Positions 31,978 to 42,219 of a stretch of DNA of 64,000 bases are shown here, in pieces; the first letter of the stretch is position 1; the number at the start of each line of letters is the position of its first letter. The position numbers were made by a program, and so were the translations under genes. The DNA comes from SYFT01 sp964471115 (GTDB taxonomy: Bacteria; Acidobacteriota; Vicinamibacteria; Vicinamibacterales; SCN-69-37). The stretch spans positions 62,001 to 126,000 of the forward strand of contig CAYYFE010000001.1 of assembly GCA_964471115.1 (NCBI GenBank), written 5' to 3'. The notes under the pieces were generated by a model that searched no databases, was not told the DNA's origin, and saw only the letters and a list, made by a program, of their open reading frames with translations.

Positions 31978-34314
31978 CTACGCCAGGGCCGTGTCCACCC
32001 GGCGCGGGCCGCGGCGCGGCCCGCGCGGCTTGAACACCGACGCCGGGCGCCGCGGCACACGCGCCAGGTCCAGCGTCGAGTGCGGAAGCGACTCGTAGTA
32101 CTCCAGCAGGGGCCGATCATCAGACAGCGGTGACACCCCCTCGACGAGGGAGCGAACCTCGGCTTCACCGGCGCGGAACATCCGCTCGAGGTGTGCCGGT
32201 TCCGACACATTGATGAGCGACAGGACATCGCGCCAGCGCGGATCACTCAACAGCCCGGCAATCCTGGCGTTCGAGACGGTCAGGGGCGACATCGACCCCA
32301 CCATCAGCGACCCGTCACCCCACAACGTGACGTGCGGAAACGCGGTCGCAAACGCGCTCAGAATCAGCCGATACTCCTCGAACGTCGCGCCGCCGTTCCA
32401 TTGCAGGGCGATCCCCCCGTCGCGCAGGGCCCGGCGCACCAGGGTGAAGTACTCCACGGAGTTCAGACTGTTGGCGCCGGCGTGCCGCGGAATCATGGCG
32501 TCCGCCGTGATCACGTCATAGCCGGTTCGCACCCGCTGCAGGAAATTCCGTCCATCGTCGGCCCGCAGGGTGACCTGGGGATGGTTGAGGATGTCGAAGT
32601 TGGCGTGCGCGAAGTAGGCCGACGCGTTGATGACGCCCGGCGACAGCTCGACCACGTCAATCGCCAGCCCGGGCGCCTGACTCATGCCGCCGGGAGTGGC
32701 GCCGCCGCCCAGACCCACGACCAGCGCCCGCTCCGGCTTCTCATGCAGGATGGTGGGCAGCACGCCGATCCGGCGGTGAATGAACAACATGCCCGGCGAG
32801 TCGTTGGCCTGGTGCCGTCCGTCCAGGAACAACACCCGGTTGTTGACGCCCCCGACCACCGCCACCGTCGTCTGTACGCCTTCGTCCTGCCAGATCACCG
32901 GCCGGCCGGCGTAAATACGGCGTTGCATGACCTCGAGCGGATCGAGCACCGATCGCGACTCGAGGACGGCCGCGACGACGGCCACCGTGGCCAGGCCGAG
33001 GAGGAACGGCCGCCGGCGCGCGCACGCCGCCAGCGCGGCCATCCCGCCGATGACGTAGACGAAGGCCAGGAGAATGACGCTGTCCCGGCTGCCGAGCGCG
33101 GGCAACAGCACGAAGCCGGCCAGCAACGACCCGAGGATGCCGGCGCCGAGGTTGACGCCGTAAAACACGCCGATGCGCCGTCCTGCGCGTCCGGCCTCCA
33201 TGCCGGGCGCCGTCCAGAGGCGCAGCGCCATGGGGAACGACACGCCGAAGAACAGCGCCGACGGCAACACGACGGCCAGGCTCATGGCGACGGCAGGCAC
33301 CGCGAATGGGGCGCCGGCGTTTTCGAGCGCGCGTGCCATCCACGCGGGAGCCTGCCCGGCCGACACGATGCCGTCGACGGAGGCCAGCACCAGAAAGGCG
33401 CCGACCAGCTGAGTCACGCCCAGCAGGGCCACGCCATCGAGGCGGCGCCACCGCAGGATCGGCGCAGCCGCGGCGCTGCCCAGCGCGATGCCGGCGAGCA
33501 CCATGGCCAGCACCACGGTGAACGTGTAACTGGTCGAGCCCACGAAGATGGCCATCAACCGAAACCACACCACCTCGAGGGCCAGTGAGGCGAAGCCCGA
33601 GATGCCGGCCACGAGCAACGCGGCGTTTGCCGCGCCGGCGGTCACCGGCGTGACCTCCGTCGTTCCGGCCGCCGGAATCGCCGCCGCAGACGGCGCGATC
33701 CGCCGCGACACCGCCAGCGCCACCAGGCCAATCGTGATGTTCAGGGCCGCGGCGATCAGAAACGCTCGCGACAGACCAAGGCGGGGAATCAGGTAGAACC
33801 CCGCCGCAATGGTGCCCACGATGGCGCCGGCCGTGTTGCCGGCATACAGCAGGCTGGCGCGTGTGCCCAGGCCTTCGACGCTGGCCAGTGATGAGCGCAT
33901 CACCACCGGCATCGTCGCGCCCATGAGCGTCGTCGGCACGATGAGGACCAGCGCCGCCATGATCATCCGGATCACCGTGCCGAGCGCGACCGATTCAGGC
34001 AACAGCGGCGACGCCATGACCACGAGGCTCTGCAGTCCGCCCAGAATGACGGGCGACAACGCGGCGCACACGCCGATGCCGATCTCAATCGCCCCGAACA
34101 GGCGCAGGGGCCGAGTCGTGCGGTCGGCCAGGCGTCCGGCCACGACGCTGCCCAGCGCCAGGCCGCCCATGAAGCTCGCCAGCACCGCGGCCGCGGCGTA
34201 CACCGTCACGCCAAACGTGAGCGAGAGCAGTCGCAGCCACAGGACCTGATAGACCAGGCCGCAGAATCCCGACAGCACCAGCAACGCAACGAGCAGGGGA
34301 ACCAACCAGGGCAT
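31978..34314 (-). CDS. Fused MFS-like membrane protein / spermidine synthase-like protein
   Basis: 778 residues. The first 460 residues hold about 13 membrane helices in two bundles (start VPLLVALLVLSGFCGLVYQVLWLR). The C-terminal 280 residues are a class I methyltransferase-like domain related to SpeE: ALVVGLGGGATPGGM for the nucleotide/SAM-type loop, VVELSPGVI for the acidic residue, and YDVITADAM where SpeE has its catalytic Asp region. Family members are common in Acidobacteria and Proteobacteria but unproven as polyamine enzymes, so the product is best called a fused MFS/spermidine-synthase-like protein. A TACGAT -10 box (34324-34329, minus) is 9 bases upstream of the ATG. Confidence 0.85.
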   Translation of the reverse strand: MPWLVPLLVALLVLSGFCGLVYQVLWLRLLSLTFGVTVYAAAAVLASFMGGLALGSVVAGRLADRTTRPLRLFGAIEIGIGVCAALSPVILGGLQSLVVMASPLLPESVALGTVIRMIMAALVLIVPTTLMGATMPVVMRSSLASVEGLGTRASLLYAGNTAGAIVGTIAAGFYLIPRLGLSRAFLIAAALNITIGLVALAVSRRIAPSAAAIPAAGTTEVTPVTAGAANAALLVAGISGFASLALEVVWFRLMAIFVGSTSYTFTVVLAMVLAGIALGSAAAAPILRWRRLDGVALLGVTQLVGAFLVLASVDGIVSAGQAPAWMARALENAGAPFAVPAVAMSLAVVLPSALFFGVSFPMALRLWTAPGMEAGRAGRRIGVFYGVNLGAGILGSLLAGFVLLPALGSRDSVILLAFVYVIGGMAALAACARRRPFLLGLATVAVVAAVLESRSVLDPLEVMQRRIYAGRPVIWQDEGVQTTVAVVGGVNNRVLFLDGRHQANDSPGMLFIHRRIGVLPTILHEKPERALVVGLGGGATPGGMSQAPGLAIDVVELSPGVINASAYFAHANFDILNHPQVTLRADDGRNFLQRVRTGYDVITADAMIPRHAGANSLNSVEYFTLVRRALRDGGIALQWNGGATFEEYRLILSAFATAFPHVTLWGDGSLMVGSMSPLTVSNARIAGLLSDPRWRDVLSLINVSEPAHLERMFRAGEAEVRSLVEGVSPLSDDRPLLEYYESLPHSTLDLARVPRRPASVFKPRGPRRGPRRVDTALA

Positions 34315-34323
34315 GCGCGCAGC

Positions 34324-34333
34324 ATCGTATGAT
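34324..34333. promoter_or_regulatory. Bidirectional promoter with overlapping -10 boxes
   Basis: ATCGTATGAT reads TACGAT on the minus strand (34324-34329) and TATGAT on the plus strand (34328-34333), sharing TA. It lies 9 bases from the ATG at 34314 and 8 bases from the ATG at 34342. The layout is the same as at 20410-20419. Confidence 0.6.
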
Positions 34334-34341
34334 GACTGGCC

Positions 34342-34878
34342 ATGGCGTGGCTACGCTGGTTCGTTCTTGGTGTTGGCGTCGGGGTCGTCGTGCTCTTCGG
34401 CTGGCAACGCTGGCAGGCCGGCGAACCGGGCCTGGTGATCGCATTCGCCGGACAGTTCGACCAGGCGTCGTTGTGGCGGCCCTCCAAGGAGGTCTTCACC
34501 TCGCGAACGGCGACCTTGGCGAACACCACGTACCCGGTGATCGCCGCCAAGGGCCCCAGCCGGATTGCCTGGGACCTGACCGTGCCCAGGCATGCGTGGA
34601 TTGAGGCGCACATCGGCGTGGACACCACAAACGCCGCCGCTCAGGGAGACGGCATCCTGTTCCGGATTGGCCTGTCGGCGGAGGGGCGGTACGACGAACT
34701 GGTGACCCGGGTGGTCAATCCACAGACGACGCCGGCCGACCGGGCATGGGTGCCGGTCACGATCGATCTCAGCGCCTACGCCGGCCAGCAGGCCAGCGTG
34801 ATCTTCAACACCGCGCCGGCCGGAGCCGACTCGGATGCCGTCGCGCTGTGGGCCGACCCGCGCATGGTCGTCCGCTGA
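34342..34878 (+). CDS. Membrane-anchored beta-sandwich protein of unknown function
   Basis: 178 residues. One N-terminal helix (LRWFVLGVGVGVVVLFGW) anchors a domain rich in strands (TYPVIAAKGPSRIAWDLTVP, WIEAHIGVDTT, WVPVTIDLSAYAGQQASVIF, AVALWADPRMVV) that resembles a jelly-roll carbohydrate-binding (NPCBM/CBM-like) sandwich. Such proteins occur with glycosyltransferases or sulfatases in Acidobacteria, but no such neighbour is here. The gene is alone, convergent with purE. The start follows TATGAT by 8 bases without a ribosome binding site. Confidence 0.65.
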   Translation: MAWLRWFVLGVGVGVVVLFGWQRWQAGEPGLVIAFAGQFDQASLWRPSKEVFTSRTATLANTTYPVIAAKGPSRIAWDLTVPRHAWIEAHIGVDTTNAAAQGDGILFRIGLSAEGRYDELVTRVVNPQTTPADRAWVPVTIDLSAYAGQQASVIFNTAPAGADSDAVALWADPRMVVR

Positions 34879-34899
34879 CTGGGCGAGGCGGCCGCCCGA

Positions 34900-35421
34900 T
34901 CAGCGCCCGCGTGAGCCCAGGCGCCTGGTCTTGCCTCGTGATTCCCGCGCCATCGAGGCGCGGAAGGCGATGATCCGATCGCGCAAGCGGCCATCCCCAA
35001 GCCCCAGGATCTGCACGGCCAGCAGGCCGGCGTTGCGGCCGTTGCCGATGGCGACGGTCGCGACCGGGATGCCCGCGGGCATCTGCACGATCGACAGCAG
35101 GGAATCGAGACCCTTGAGCGCCTTGCTTTCGACCGGCACGCCGATGACCGGCAGCGGCGTGAGGCTGGCGACCATGCCGGGCAGGTGCGCGGCGCCACCG
35201 GCCCCGGCGATGATGACGCGAATCCCCTTGGTGTGCGCGGTGCGCGCAAACCGCATCATGTCGAGCGGCGTGCGATGCGCCGAGACGACCCTGGCGACCA
35301 CGGGGACGCCGAACTCCTCACACGCCTTGACGGCCGGTTCGAGCGTCGGCCAGTCGGAGTCGCTGCCCATGATGACGGCCACCAGCGGGCTGGCCTTGGC
35401 CGTCTTCCCCGTCTTCTTCAT
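34900..35421 (-). CDS. purE: N5-carboxyaminoimidazole ribonucleotide mutase
   Basis: 173 residues. The PurE class I core is complete: MGSDSDWPTL for phosphate binding, the active-site His in VVSAHRTP, GAGGAAHLPGMVA, and GVPVESKALKG. It converts N5-CAIR to CAIR in purine synthesis. The start codon overlaps the purK stop (ATGA). The C-terminal tail (RESRGKTRRLGSRGR) is basic and slightly longer than normal. Confidence 0.97.
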   Translation of the reverse strand: MKKTGKTAKASPLVAVIMGSDSDWPTLEPAVKACEEFGVPVVARVVSAHRTPLDMMRFARTAHTKGIRVIIAGAGGAAHLPGMVASLTPLPVIGVPVESKALKGLDSLLSIVQMPAGIPVATVAIGNGRNAGLLAVQILGLGDGRLRDRIIAFRASMARESRGKTRRLGSRGR

Positions 35422-36584
35422 GCCTTCACTCCAAACGTGAGCCGGCCTGCCGCCTGCAGGGCCGCCGCTTCCGCGTCCGCCACGGTGCGCCCGAGCGCCG
35501 TGACGTGTCCCATCTTCCGCCCTGTCGCGCTCTGAGCCTTGCCGTACACGTGCACGGCCACGCCCTCCACCTGCAGCGCATCGGCCATGCCGGACGGCCA
35601 GCCCGATCCGGGCGCGTCACCCAGCAGGTTGACCATCACCGCGGCGGGTTCGCGCATCGCGGGCGATCCGAGCGGCCAGCCCATGACCGCGCGCACGTGG
35701 TTCTCGAACTGCGAACACGCGCACGCTTCAATCGTGTAATGCCCGGAGTTGTGCACGCGCGGGGCCAGTTCGTTGATCAGCACCTCGCCTGAGGCGGTCT
35801 GGAAACACTCGACACCGAACGTGCCCACGGCGCCGACGGCGTCGAGCGCCTGCTGCGCCACGGTTCGCACGCGGGCGGCCACAGCGTCATCCACCGGACC
35901 CGGGGCGCGCACGATGTGGCAGATGTGGTTGCGCTGGACGGTTTCCACCACCGGATACACGACCGACCGTCCATCCCGGCCGCGCGTGACGATGATGGCG
36001 AGTTCGCGTTCGAAGGGGCACCAGGCCTCGACGTACAGCGCGCGGCCCTGGTCGCCACCCAACGTGCGCCACGCGCCGGCGATGTCTTCAGGCCCGCGCA
36101 CGGTGGCATTGCCCTTGCCGTCGTAGCCGTCCCTCCGCGCCTTGAGCACGAGCGGCCAGCCAAGCCGGGCGCCGGCCGCCGCGACCGCGTCGGGATCAGC
36201 CGTCGCCACGAAGGCCGCCACGGGCAACCCGGCCTCCGCCAGCCGGGACTTCTGCAGGAACTTGTCCTGCACCACCGCGACCGTTGCGGCAGACGGAAAC
36301 AGCGCCACCCCCGCGTCCTCGAGTACCTTCAGCGCGTCGGCCGGCACGAACTCGTTTTCAAGCGTGACCACGTCAGCCTGTGCCGCGAGCGCCAAGAGAA
36401 CCTGAGGATCGCTCCAGTCGCCGGTGGCGAAGTGGGTGGCCACGCTGGCGGCCGGCGCGTGCGCGTGTTTCTCGACCACCGCGGTGTGACAGCCGAGCTG
36501 CAACGCCGCCTGGGCGGTCATCTTGGCCAATTGACCGCCGCCGATGATGCCCAGGGTCGGCAGCGTGCGTGAAGAATCCGGCAT
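35418..36584 (-). CDS. purK: N5-carboxyaminoimidazole ribonucleotide synthase
   Basis: 388 residues with the ATP-grasp fold: N-terminal LGIIGGGQLAKM, central KARRDGYDGKGN for ATP, and EVLINELAPRVHNSGHYT, the family signature. It carboxylates AIR with bicarbonate and ATP to give N5-CAIR, which PurE then converts; the two genes overlap by four bases and form a pair. A TATCAT -10 box (36597-36602, minus) 12 bases before the ATG indicates its own promoter, separate from the transporter operon upstream. Confidence 0.97.
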   Translation of the reverse strand: MPDSSRTLPTLGIIGGGQLAKMTAQAALQLGCHTAVVEKHAHAPAASVATHFATGDWSDPQVLLALAAQADVVTLENEFVPADALKVLEDAGVALFPSAATVAVVQDKFLQKSRLAEAGLPVAAFVATADPDAVAAAGARLGWPLVLKARRDGYDGKGNATVRGPEDIAGAWRTLGGDQGRALYVEAWCPFERELAIIVTRGRDGRSVVYPVVETVQRNHICHIVRAPGPVDDAVAARVRTVAQQALDAVGAVGTFGVECFQTASGEVLINELAPRVHNSGHYTIEACACSQFENHVRAVMGWPLGSPAMREPAAVMVNLLGDAPGSGWPSGMADALQVEGVAVHVYGKAQSATGRKMGHVTALGRTVADAEAAALQAAGRLTFGVKA

Positions 36585-36611
36585 GCGTGCGTCGCGATGA
36601 TACCGCAGCGG

Positions 36612-37802
36612 TCAGCGCCGCGCGACGCGCGCTCCATCGGTCAGCGTATCCGGCGGATGCAGAATGACGACATCGCCCGGGGTCAGCCCATCGGTCACTT
36701 CCGCCGACTGGCCATTCCGGTGGCCGACGGTCACGGGCCGGAGCGCGGCCGTCCCGCCGGCAAACACATACACCGTCCACTGATCGCCGCGCCGGAACAG
36801 GGCGCCGACCGGCACCTGGACCACATCAGGGCTCTCCCACGTCACGATCCGGACCTCCGTGCGAAAGCCGTCGCCCAGCCGCGCGGCCGCCGCCCCTGGA
36901 TCGTCCAGGTCGATGACGACGTTGACGCGTTGTTCTTCGACACCGAGCGCCGACACCTTCATGAAGCCGGACGGTTCGACGCGTCGCACGCGCCCGGTCA
37001 GCACCGGATCGCCGCCCCAGCGCTCGAGACGCACCGCGGCGCCGGCGGTCACCTGGACCGCATCGGTCGACAGCAGATCGGCCACCACCTCCAGATCGTT
37101 CGGGTCACCCACTTCGACCAGCGGCGTTCCGGCCGCCACCATCGCCTCGCTTTCCCGCAATCGCCGCAACACGACGCCGGTGACCGGAGCGAGCACCGGG
37201 AACACCCGGCCGTCCGCGTTGAGGCTCTGCGGACGGAGCCGTGATTCGACGCGCCGCAGCTCCGCCGAGGCCGTGGCCACGCCGTACGTGGCGGCGCGGG
37301 CGGCCTCGTCGGCGGTCCGCACGGCCGTGTCCCGCTGCTCGACGGCTTGCCGGCTGGTGAGACCGGAGCGATCGAGCTCGCGTTCGCGCGCGAGTTCCTT
37401 CTGCGCGAGATCCAGTGAGGCCTTGGCGCGTTGTTCCTCGGCGCGGGCCTGTCCCAGCGCCGCGCTGGCCGCGGCGCGCGCGGCCTCCAGTTCGTCGCGC
37501 GTGCGGGCGTCGAGCAGCGGCGGGGTTTCGGCGCGCACACGCGCGACGACCGTCTGTCCCCCGACGACCCGGTCGCCGGGTTCGAGGTCGATGCGCTCGA
37601 CCCGGCCGGTCACCGGCGCCGACACGACATACCGCCGCCGGATCCGCGTTTCCCCCTCCTCGTCGATCGTCACGCGCATCGGACCGCGCGCGACCTCGGC
37701 GACGTCGACGCTGACGACATCGGGGCGCAGGGCAATCACGAGCAACACGGCCACCAGACCGGCGCCGGCGATCCACCATCCATATCGCGTCCATCGCTTC
37801 AT
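36612..37802 (-). CDS. Periplasmic adaptor (HlyD/RND-MFP family) of an ABC exporter
   Basis: 396 residues; ATG 37802 follows GGAG and lies 2 bases after the permease stop. One N-terminal anchor helix (about 9-26) is followed by half-barrel lipoyl strands (RYVVSAPVTGRVERIDLEPG), a coiled-coil hairpin (about 85-180, RDELEAARAAASAALGQARA and on), the second lipoyl half (FPVLAPVTGVVLRRL) and a beta barrel. The coiled coil would contact an outer-membrane channel. With the permease at 37805 and ATPase at 40179 it makes a DevBCA/MacAB-like tripartite exporter. The cargo is unknown. Confidence 0.9.
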   Translation of the reverse strand: MKRWTRYGWWIAGAGLVAVLLVIALRPDVVSVDVAEVARGPMRVTIDEEGETRIRRRYVVSAPVTGRVERIDLEPGDRVVGGQTVVARVRAETPPLLDARTRDELEAARAAASAALGQARAEEQRAKASLDLAQKELARERELDRSGLTSRQAVEQRDTAVRTADEAARAATYGVATASAELRRVESRLRPQSLNADGRVFPVLAPVTGVVLRRLRESEAMVAAGTPLVEVGDPNDLEVVADLLSTDAVQVTAGAAVRLERWGGDPVLTGRVRRVEPSGFMKVSALGVEEQRVNVVIDLDDPGAAAARLGDGFRTEVRIVTWESPDVVQVPVGALFRRGDQWTVYVFAGGTAALRPVTVGHRNGQSAEVTDGLTPGDVVILHPPDTLTDGARVARR

Positions 37803-37804
37803 GG

Positions 37805-40168
37805 TCACTCCCGTGTCTTGAGCACCGCCACCAGGTCGAGCCGATCCAGCCGTCGCCGCACCACGAGGCTCGACAGGGCCGCGGCCGCGATGATCACCAG
37901 CCACGTCCAGGCCACCATCCCCGGCCGCACGACCAGGGGAACCCGGAACACCTCGCTGGTGATGCTGCCGATGACGACCAGCGCAAGGCCGTAACCGATG
38001 ACGGCGCCAAGCGGCAGCGCGAGCAGCGTCACCACGGCCAGTTCGCCGAGCAGGATCATCGAGATTTCCCGCCGCGTGAATCCGAGCACCCGCAGGCTCG
38101 CCAGTTCGCGGCTGCGTTCGGAGAGCGAGATCCGGGCGGCGTTGTAGACGACGCCGAACGCGATGATGCCGGCGAAGATGACGTTGATGCCGATCTGGAC
38201 CGACAGATTCTCGGCCATGGTTTCGCGGAAGCTGCGACGCATGGCCTCGGTGAGCGCCACGCCGGCCACCGTCGGCACCAGTTTCAGGCGCGCCTGCAGC
38301 GTCCCAATCTCCGCATCGTCGACCAGCAGGTACGCGCCCGACATCGTGTCGCCTTCGCGCATCAACGCGCGGACTTCGTCGACCGGCAGATACGCCTGCA
38401 GGCCGAGGTTGTCGTCGACGACGGCGCCCACGGTCAGGGTGGTGACGGGACGACGGCCTTCGAGGACCTCGACGCCGACCGTCGAGCCGGGCGCGACCTG
38501 CAACGCGTCGGCCAGCACGCGGGAGAGCAGCAGGCCGGTGGCCGGCAGGTCGAAGGCGTGCCCCTGTTGATCCACGACGCGGCTGAGCGACCCGTCCGCC
38601 TGTGTGCCCGAGATCGAGACCGTGCGTTCATGATGGCCCGCGCGCAGACGCGCGGGGATGGTGCGATACGGTTCAAGCTGCAACACGCCCGGCAGCCGCG
38701 AGAGGGCATGGACGGCGTCGCCCGACCGCGGTTCCACGAACGTCACGGTGACGTCCTGCCGCATGCGCACGGTGAACTCGGTGTCGACCAGTGCGGTGAT
38801 GGCATCGATCATCACGAAACCAACGAACAACACGGCGCCGGCCAGTGCGATGCCGGTGACCGAGGCCAGTGTACGGAAGGGCTGGCGTTCGATCGTGCGC
38901 AGGACCATGCGGGCCGTGGGCCGCAGGCGGCGGCTCAGTCCGGCGCGTTCGACCAGGCTGCGGCGGTACCGCGCCGGCGATTCCGGCCGCATCGCTTCAG
39001 CGGGCGGCACACGAACCGCGCGGACCACCGCGGATCGCGCGCCCAGGGCGGCGGCGGCCAGACTGATCGCGGCCGCGCCAAGGATGACGCGGCCCGACAG
39101 TTGATAGAGCAGCGCCGGGAAGCGGAAGTACTGATTGTACAGGTCGATCATGGCGGCGCCCAGCCAGGCGCCGGCCCCGACCCCGGCGGCCGCGCCGGCC
39201 AGCGCGATGATGAGCGCCCACTTCAGGTAATGCCACCCCAGTTGTCCGTTGGAGTACCCGAGCGCCTTGAGCGCGGCGATTTGCGGCCGCTGCAATGCCA
39301 GGGCGCGGGCCATCGCGATGTTGAGGATGAACGCCGCCACTCCGAGGAAGATCAGCGGCACGAGGAAGCCGAACGTCTGCAGTTGATTCAGCTCGTTCTC
39401 GAGCATCCACGCGGAGAACTGACGATCGCGCAACACCGCGCCGAGGCCGCCGTACGAGTCCAGCTCCCGATCGACGGCGGCGCGCACCTCGGCCGGCACC
39501 GCGTCGGCCGTCAGCGCCAGCGACACATGGTTGAAGCCGCCTTCCATGTTGTACGCCGCGGCCAGCGCGCGGTGCTCCATCCAGAAGACGCCGTAGCGCC
39601 GATCGTCAGGGATCATTTCGCCCGGCGGGATCGAGTAGACGTACTCGGGTGACAGCGCGATGCCGACGATCCGCAGGGTGCGACGGCGGCCGTTGATGAT
39701 CGCGCCGATCTCCGCGCCGGGTTCGAACCCGTGCGCGGTACAAAACGCCTCGCTGGCCAGCACTTCATCCGGCCGCGTCGGGTCGGGCCAGCGGCCGCGC
39801 CGCAGGAACACGTCGTTGAGCAGCGGCCGGCTGTCGCCGGGTACCGAGACCAGCAGACCCGACGCGGGTTCGTCCATGCCGACCACGTCGAGCGTGACAC
39901 CCACGATGACGCGGGTCTCGACGACCTCCACACCGGGGATGGCGGCAAGGCGGTCGGCCGCGCGCTGCGGCGCGCGCTTGAGCGAGGCAAAGACGTCCGC
40001 AAAACGCTGCCGCTCGTAGTACGTGTCAACGGTCGTGCGGAGGGAATCGAAGTTGGACAGGTACGCGACGTACATCGCCACGCCGGCCGCCATCACCAGG
40101 CCGATGGCGACGGCCTGACTGCGCATCTCCCAGACGTCCCTGAGAAGTTTGCGATTGAGCGCCGTCAT
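37805..40168 (-). CDS. ABC exporter permease, FtsX/DevC-like (duplicated)
   Basis: 787 residues from ATG 40168. Two FtsX bundles are visible (about 265-400 with AFILNIAMARALALQRPQIA, and 660-785 with VYNAARISLSERSRELASL) and two large periplasmic domains between them. The layout is that of the MacB/DevC relatives that work with an adaptor and a LolD-like ATPase. It is different from the orphan ADOP permeases elsewhere in the window because a dedicated ATPase and adaptor are present. Function: ATP-driven export of an unknown substrate across the envelope. Confidence 0.9.
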   Translation of the reverse strand: MTALNRKLLRDVWEMRSQAVAIGLVMAAGVAMYVAYLSNFDSLRTTVDTYYERQRFADVFASLKRAPQRAADRLAAIPGVEVVETRVIVGVTLDVVGMDEPASGLLVSVPGDSRPLLNDVFLRRGRWPDPTRPDEVLASEAFCTAHGFEPGAEIGAIINGRRRTLRIVGIALSPEYVYSIPPGEMIPDDRRYGVFWMEHRALAAAYNMEGGFNHVSLALTADAVPAEVRAAVDRELDSYGGLGAVLRDRQFSAWMLENELNQLQTFGFLVPLIFLGVAAFILNIAMARALALQRPQIAALKALGYSNGQLGWHYLKWALIIALAGAAAGVGAGAWLGAAMIDLYNQYFRFPALLYQLSGRVILGAAAISLAAAALGARSAVVRAVRVPPAEAMRPESPARYRRSLVERAGLSRRLRPTARMVLRTIERQPFRTLASVTGIALAGAVLFVGFVMIDAITALVDTEFTVRMRQDVTVTFVEPRSGDAVHALSRLPGVLQLEPYRTIPARLRAGHHERTVSISGTQADGSLSRVVDQQGHAFDLPATGLLLSRVLADALQVAPGSTVGVEVLEGRRPVTTLTVGAVVDDNLGLQAYLPVDEVRALMREGDTMSGAYLLVDDAEIGTLQARLKLVPTVAGVALTEAMRRSFRETMAENLSVQIGINVIFAGIIAFGVVYNAARISLSERSRELASLRVLGFTRREISMILLGELAVVTLLALPLGAVIGYGLALVVIGSITSEVFRVPLVVRPGMVAWTWLVIIAAAALSSLVVRRRLDRLDLVAVLKTRE

Positions 40169-40178
40169 CGCCGGGGCC

Positions 40179-40898
40179 TCACCACGACAACTCGGACGCG
40201 CGAATCTTGTGCGTGCGCCGCTCCACGCCGCTGATCTTCCCGTCCGCCAGGCGCACCACCCGATCGGCCATGCCCGCAATGGCCGCGTTGTGGGTGATGA
40301 CCACGGTGGCCGTGCCCAGTTCCTGGTTCACGCGCGCGATCGCATCCAGCACCACCACGCCGGTCGTGATGTCGAGGGCGCCTGTGGGTTCGTCGCACAG
40401 CAGGACGTCCGGCTGTTTGGCAATCGCGCGCGCAATGGCCACGCGCTGCTGCTCACCGCCTGACAACTGCGACGGAAAGTGATCCTTGCGCGGGCCCAGG
40501 CCCACCAGTTCCAGCGCGCGATCGGGTGACATCGGGTTGGTCGAGATCTCAGTCACCAGCGCCACGTTCTCACGGGCGGTCAGTGAGGGAATGAGGTTGT
40601 AGAACTGGAACACGAATCCCACATGATCGCGCCGGTATTCGGTCAACGCGGCCTCACCCGCCACCGTCAGGTCGTGATCGCGATACACCACGTGCCCGCT
40701 GGTGGGCACGTCGAGACCACCCAGGATGTTGAGCAGCGTTGACTTGCCGCTGCCCGACGGGCCGAGCAACACCACGAATTCACCGGGATAGAGTTCGAAA
40801 TCCACGCCGCGCAAGGCCTGCACGGTGACTTCACCCATGGGGTAGACCTTCGTCAGGTCGCGGGCAATGAAGACCGGCGCCTGAGCGGCCGTCGTCAT
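40179..40898 (-). CDS. ABC exporter ATP-binding protein (LolD/MacB-type)
   Basis: 239 residues. All ATPase motifs are present: Walker A GPSGSGKST, Q-loop FQFYNLIPSLTARENV, signature LSGGEQQRVAIARA, Walker B VLLCDEPTGALD and H-loop VVITHN. The LTKVYPMGEVTVQALRGVDF start and the T-G-A-L-D block are typical of the LolD/MacB subfamily, which powers FtsX-type permeases. It is first in the operon followed by permease and adaptor. The C-terminal extension (GVERRTHKIRASELSW) is characteristic of these exporters. Confidence 0.95.
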   Translation of the reverse strand: MTTAAQAPVFIARDLTKVYPMGEVTVQALRGVDFELYPGEFVVLLGPSGSGKSTLLNILGGLDVPTSGHVVYRDHDLTVAGEAALTEYRRDHVGFVFQFYNLIPSLTARENVALVTEISTNPMSPDRALELVGLGPRKDHFPSQLSGGEQQRVAIARAIAKQPDVLLCDEPTGALDITTGVVVLDAIARVNQELGTATVVITHNAAIAGMADRVVRLADGKISGVERRTHKIRASELSW

Positions 40899-40931
40899 AC
40901 CCCCAGTCTAGCCCCGTGACGGGGCGCCAGG

Positions 40932-41742
40932 TCAGGGAAGGTGGGCCAACAACAGGTCGATGACGACCTGGGGCTGTTCGCTGTGAATCCAGTGGGAGCC
41001 GTCGCGCCGGTGCAGGTGGACCTGCGGGTCGGCCAGATGTTCCAGCCGCGCGGCGGCTTCGTCCGACATCGCGCTGGACGTCGAGGCCTTCAGAAAGTGC
41101 AGGTCATGCCCGGGCGCGCGGTGGGTGATGACCGGCCAGAGGTCGGTGTTGAAGAAGTCGTCCAGGAGCCGCTGCATTACGTCGAAGTCGAGCTGCCAGG
41201 TGAAGCGATCGCCCTGGCGCGCCAGGTTGGTGGTCATCCAGACGGCCACGCCGCGCGAATACCCGCCGGCCATCAGTGCCGCGGCCGCCTCCTCCCGGGT
41301 GGCGAACGTCCCGGGCAGCCGTCGGATGAGCTGCAGCATGTCGTAGGCCGACCCGCCAGGCTCGCGCGGCGCGGGCGTCGAGTCGATTACCCAGACCTGC
41401 AATGGCTGGTCGCGATGCCGGTCGGCCCAGGCCAGCGCCACCTTGCCGCCGTACGAGTGGCCCAGCACGGCATCGGCGTGAATGCCGGCGCCGGTCGTCC
41501 AGTCGTCGAGGTCCTCGGCCAGGCCAAGGACCGTATCGCCGTGCCGGCCTGCGGGCGACTCACCATGGTGCGGCAGGTCGATGAGCCAGCAGGCGTAATC
41601 GGGCCGCGCCGCCAGCACGGCCTTGGCGATGCCCTGCCAGTTGCGCCCGCGGCCGTAGATGCCGTGCAGCATCAGCAGCGCGCGTGACGCGTCAGGCGCC
41701 CCCAGGCGTGTGGCGCTGATATTCCCAGTTATCCTTGTCGTC

Positions 41743-41744
<2 letters not shown>
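40932..41744 (-). CDS. Alpha/beta hydrolase, YbfF-like
   Basis: 270 residues from ATG 41744. The oxyanion region LLMLHGIYGRGRNWQGIAK, a nucleophile elbow GHSYGG (Ser near residue 100), and a late GSHWIHSEQP with the catalytic His fit the alpha/beta hydrolase fold of the acyl-thioesterase YbfF type. It is probably a cytoplasmic esterase. The start codon overlaps the divergent EVE-domain gene start in the tetranucleotide CATG (41742-41745), so both genes begin within one base of each other. No ribosome binding site is present for either. Confidence 0.85.

Positions 41745-42215
<471 letters not shown>

Positions 42216-42219
<4 letters not shown>

Noticed and set aside
31978..34314. Naming the fusion protein a true spermidine synthase (speE)
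   Set aside because: The C-terminal domain has the methyltransferase-like fold but the catalytic Asp motifs are not clearly those of SpeE, and there is no speD or other polyamine gene nearby.
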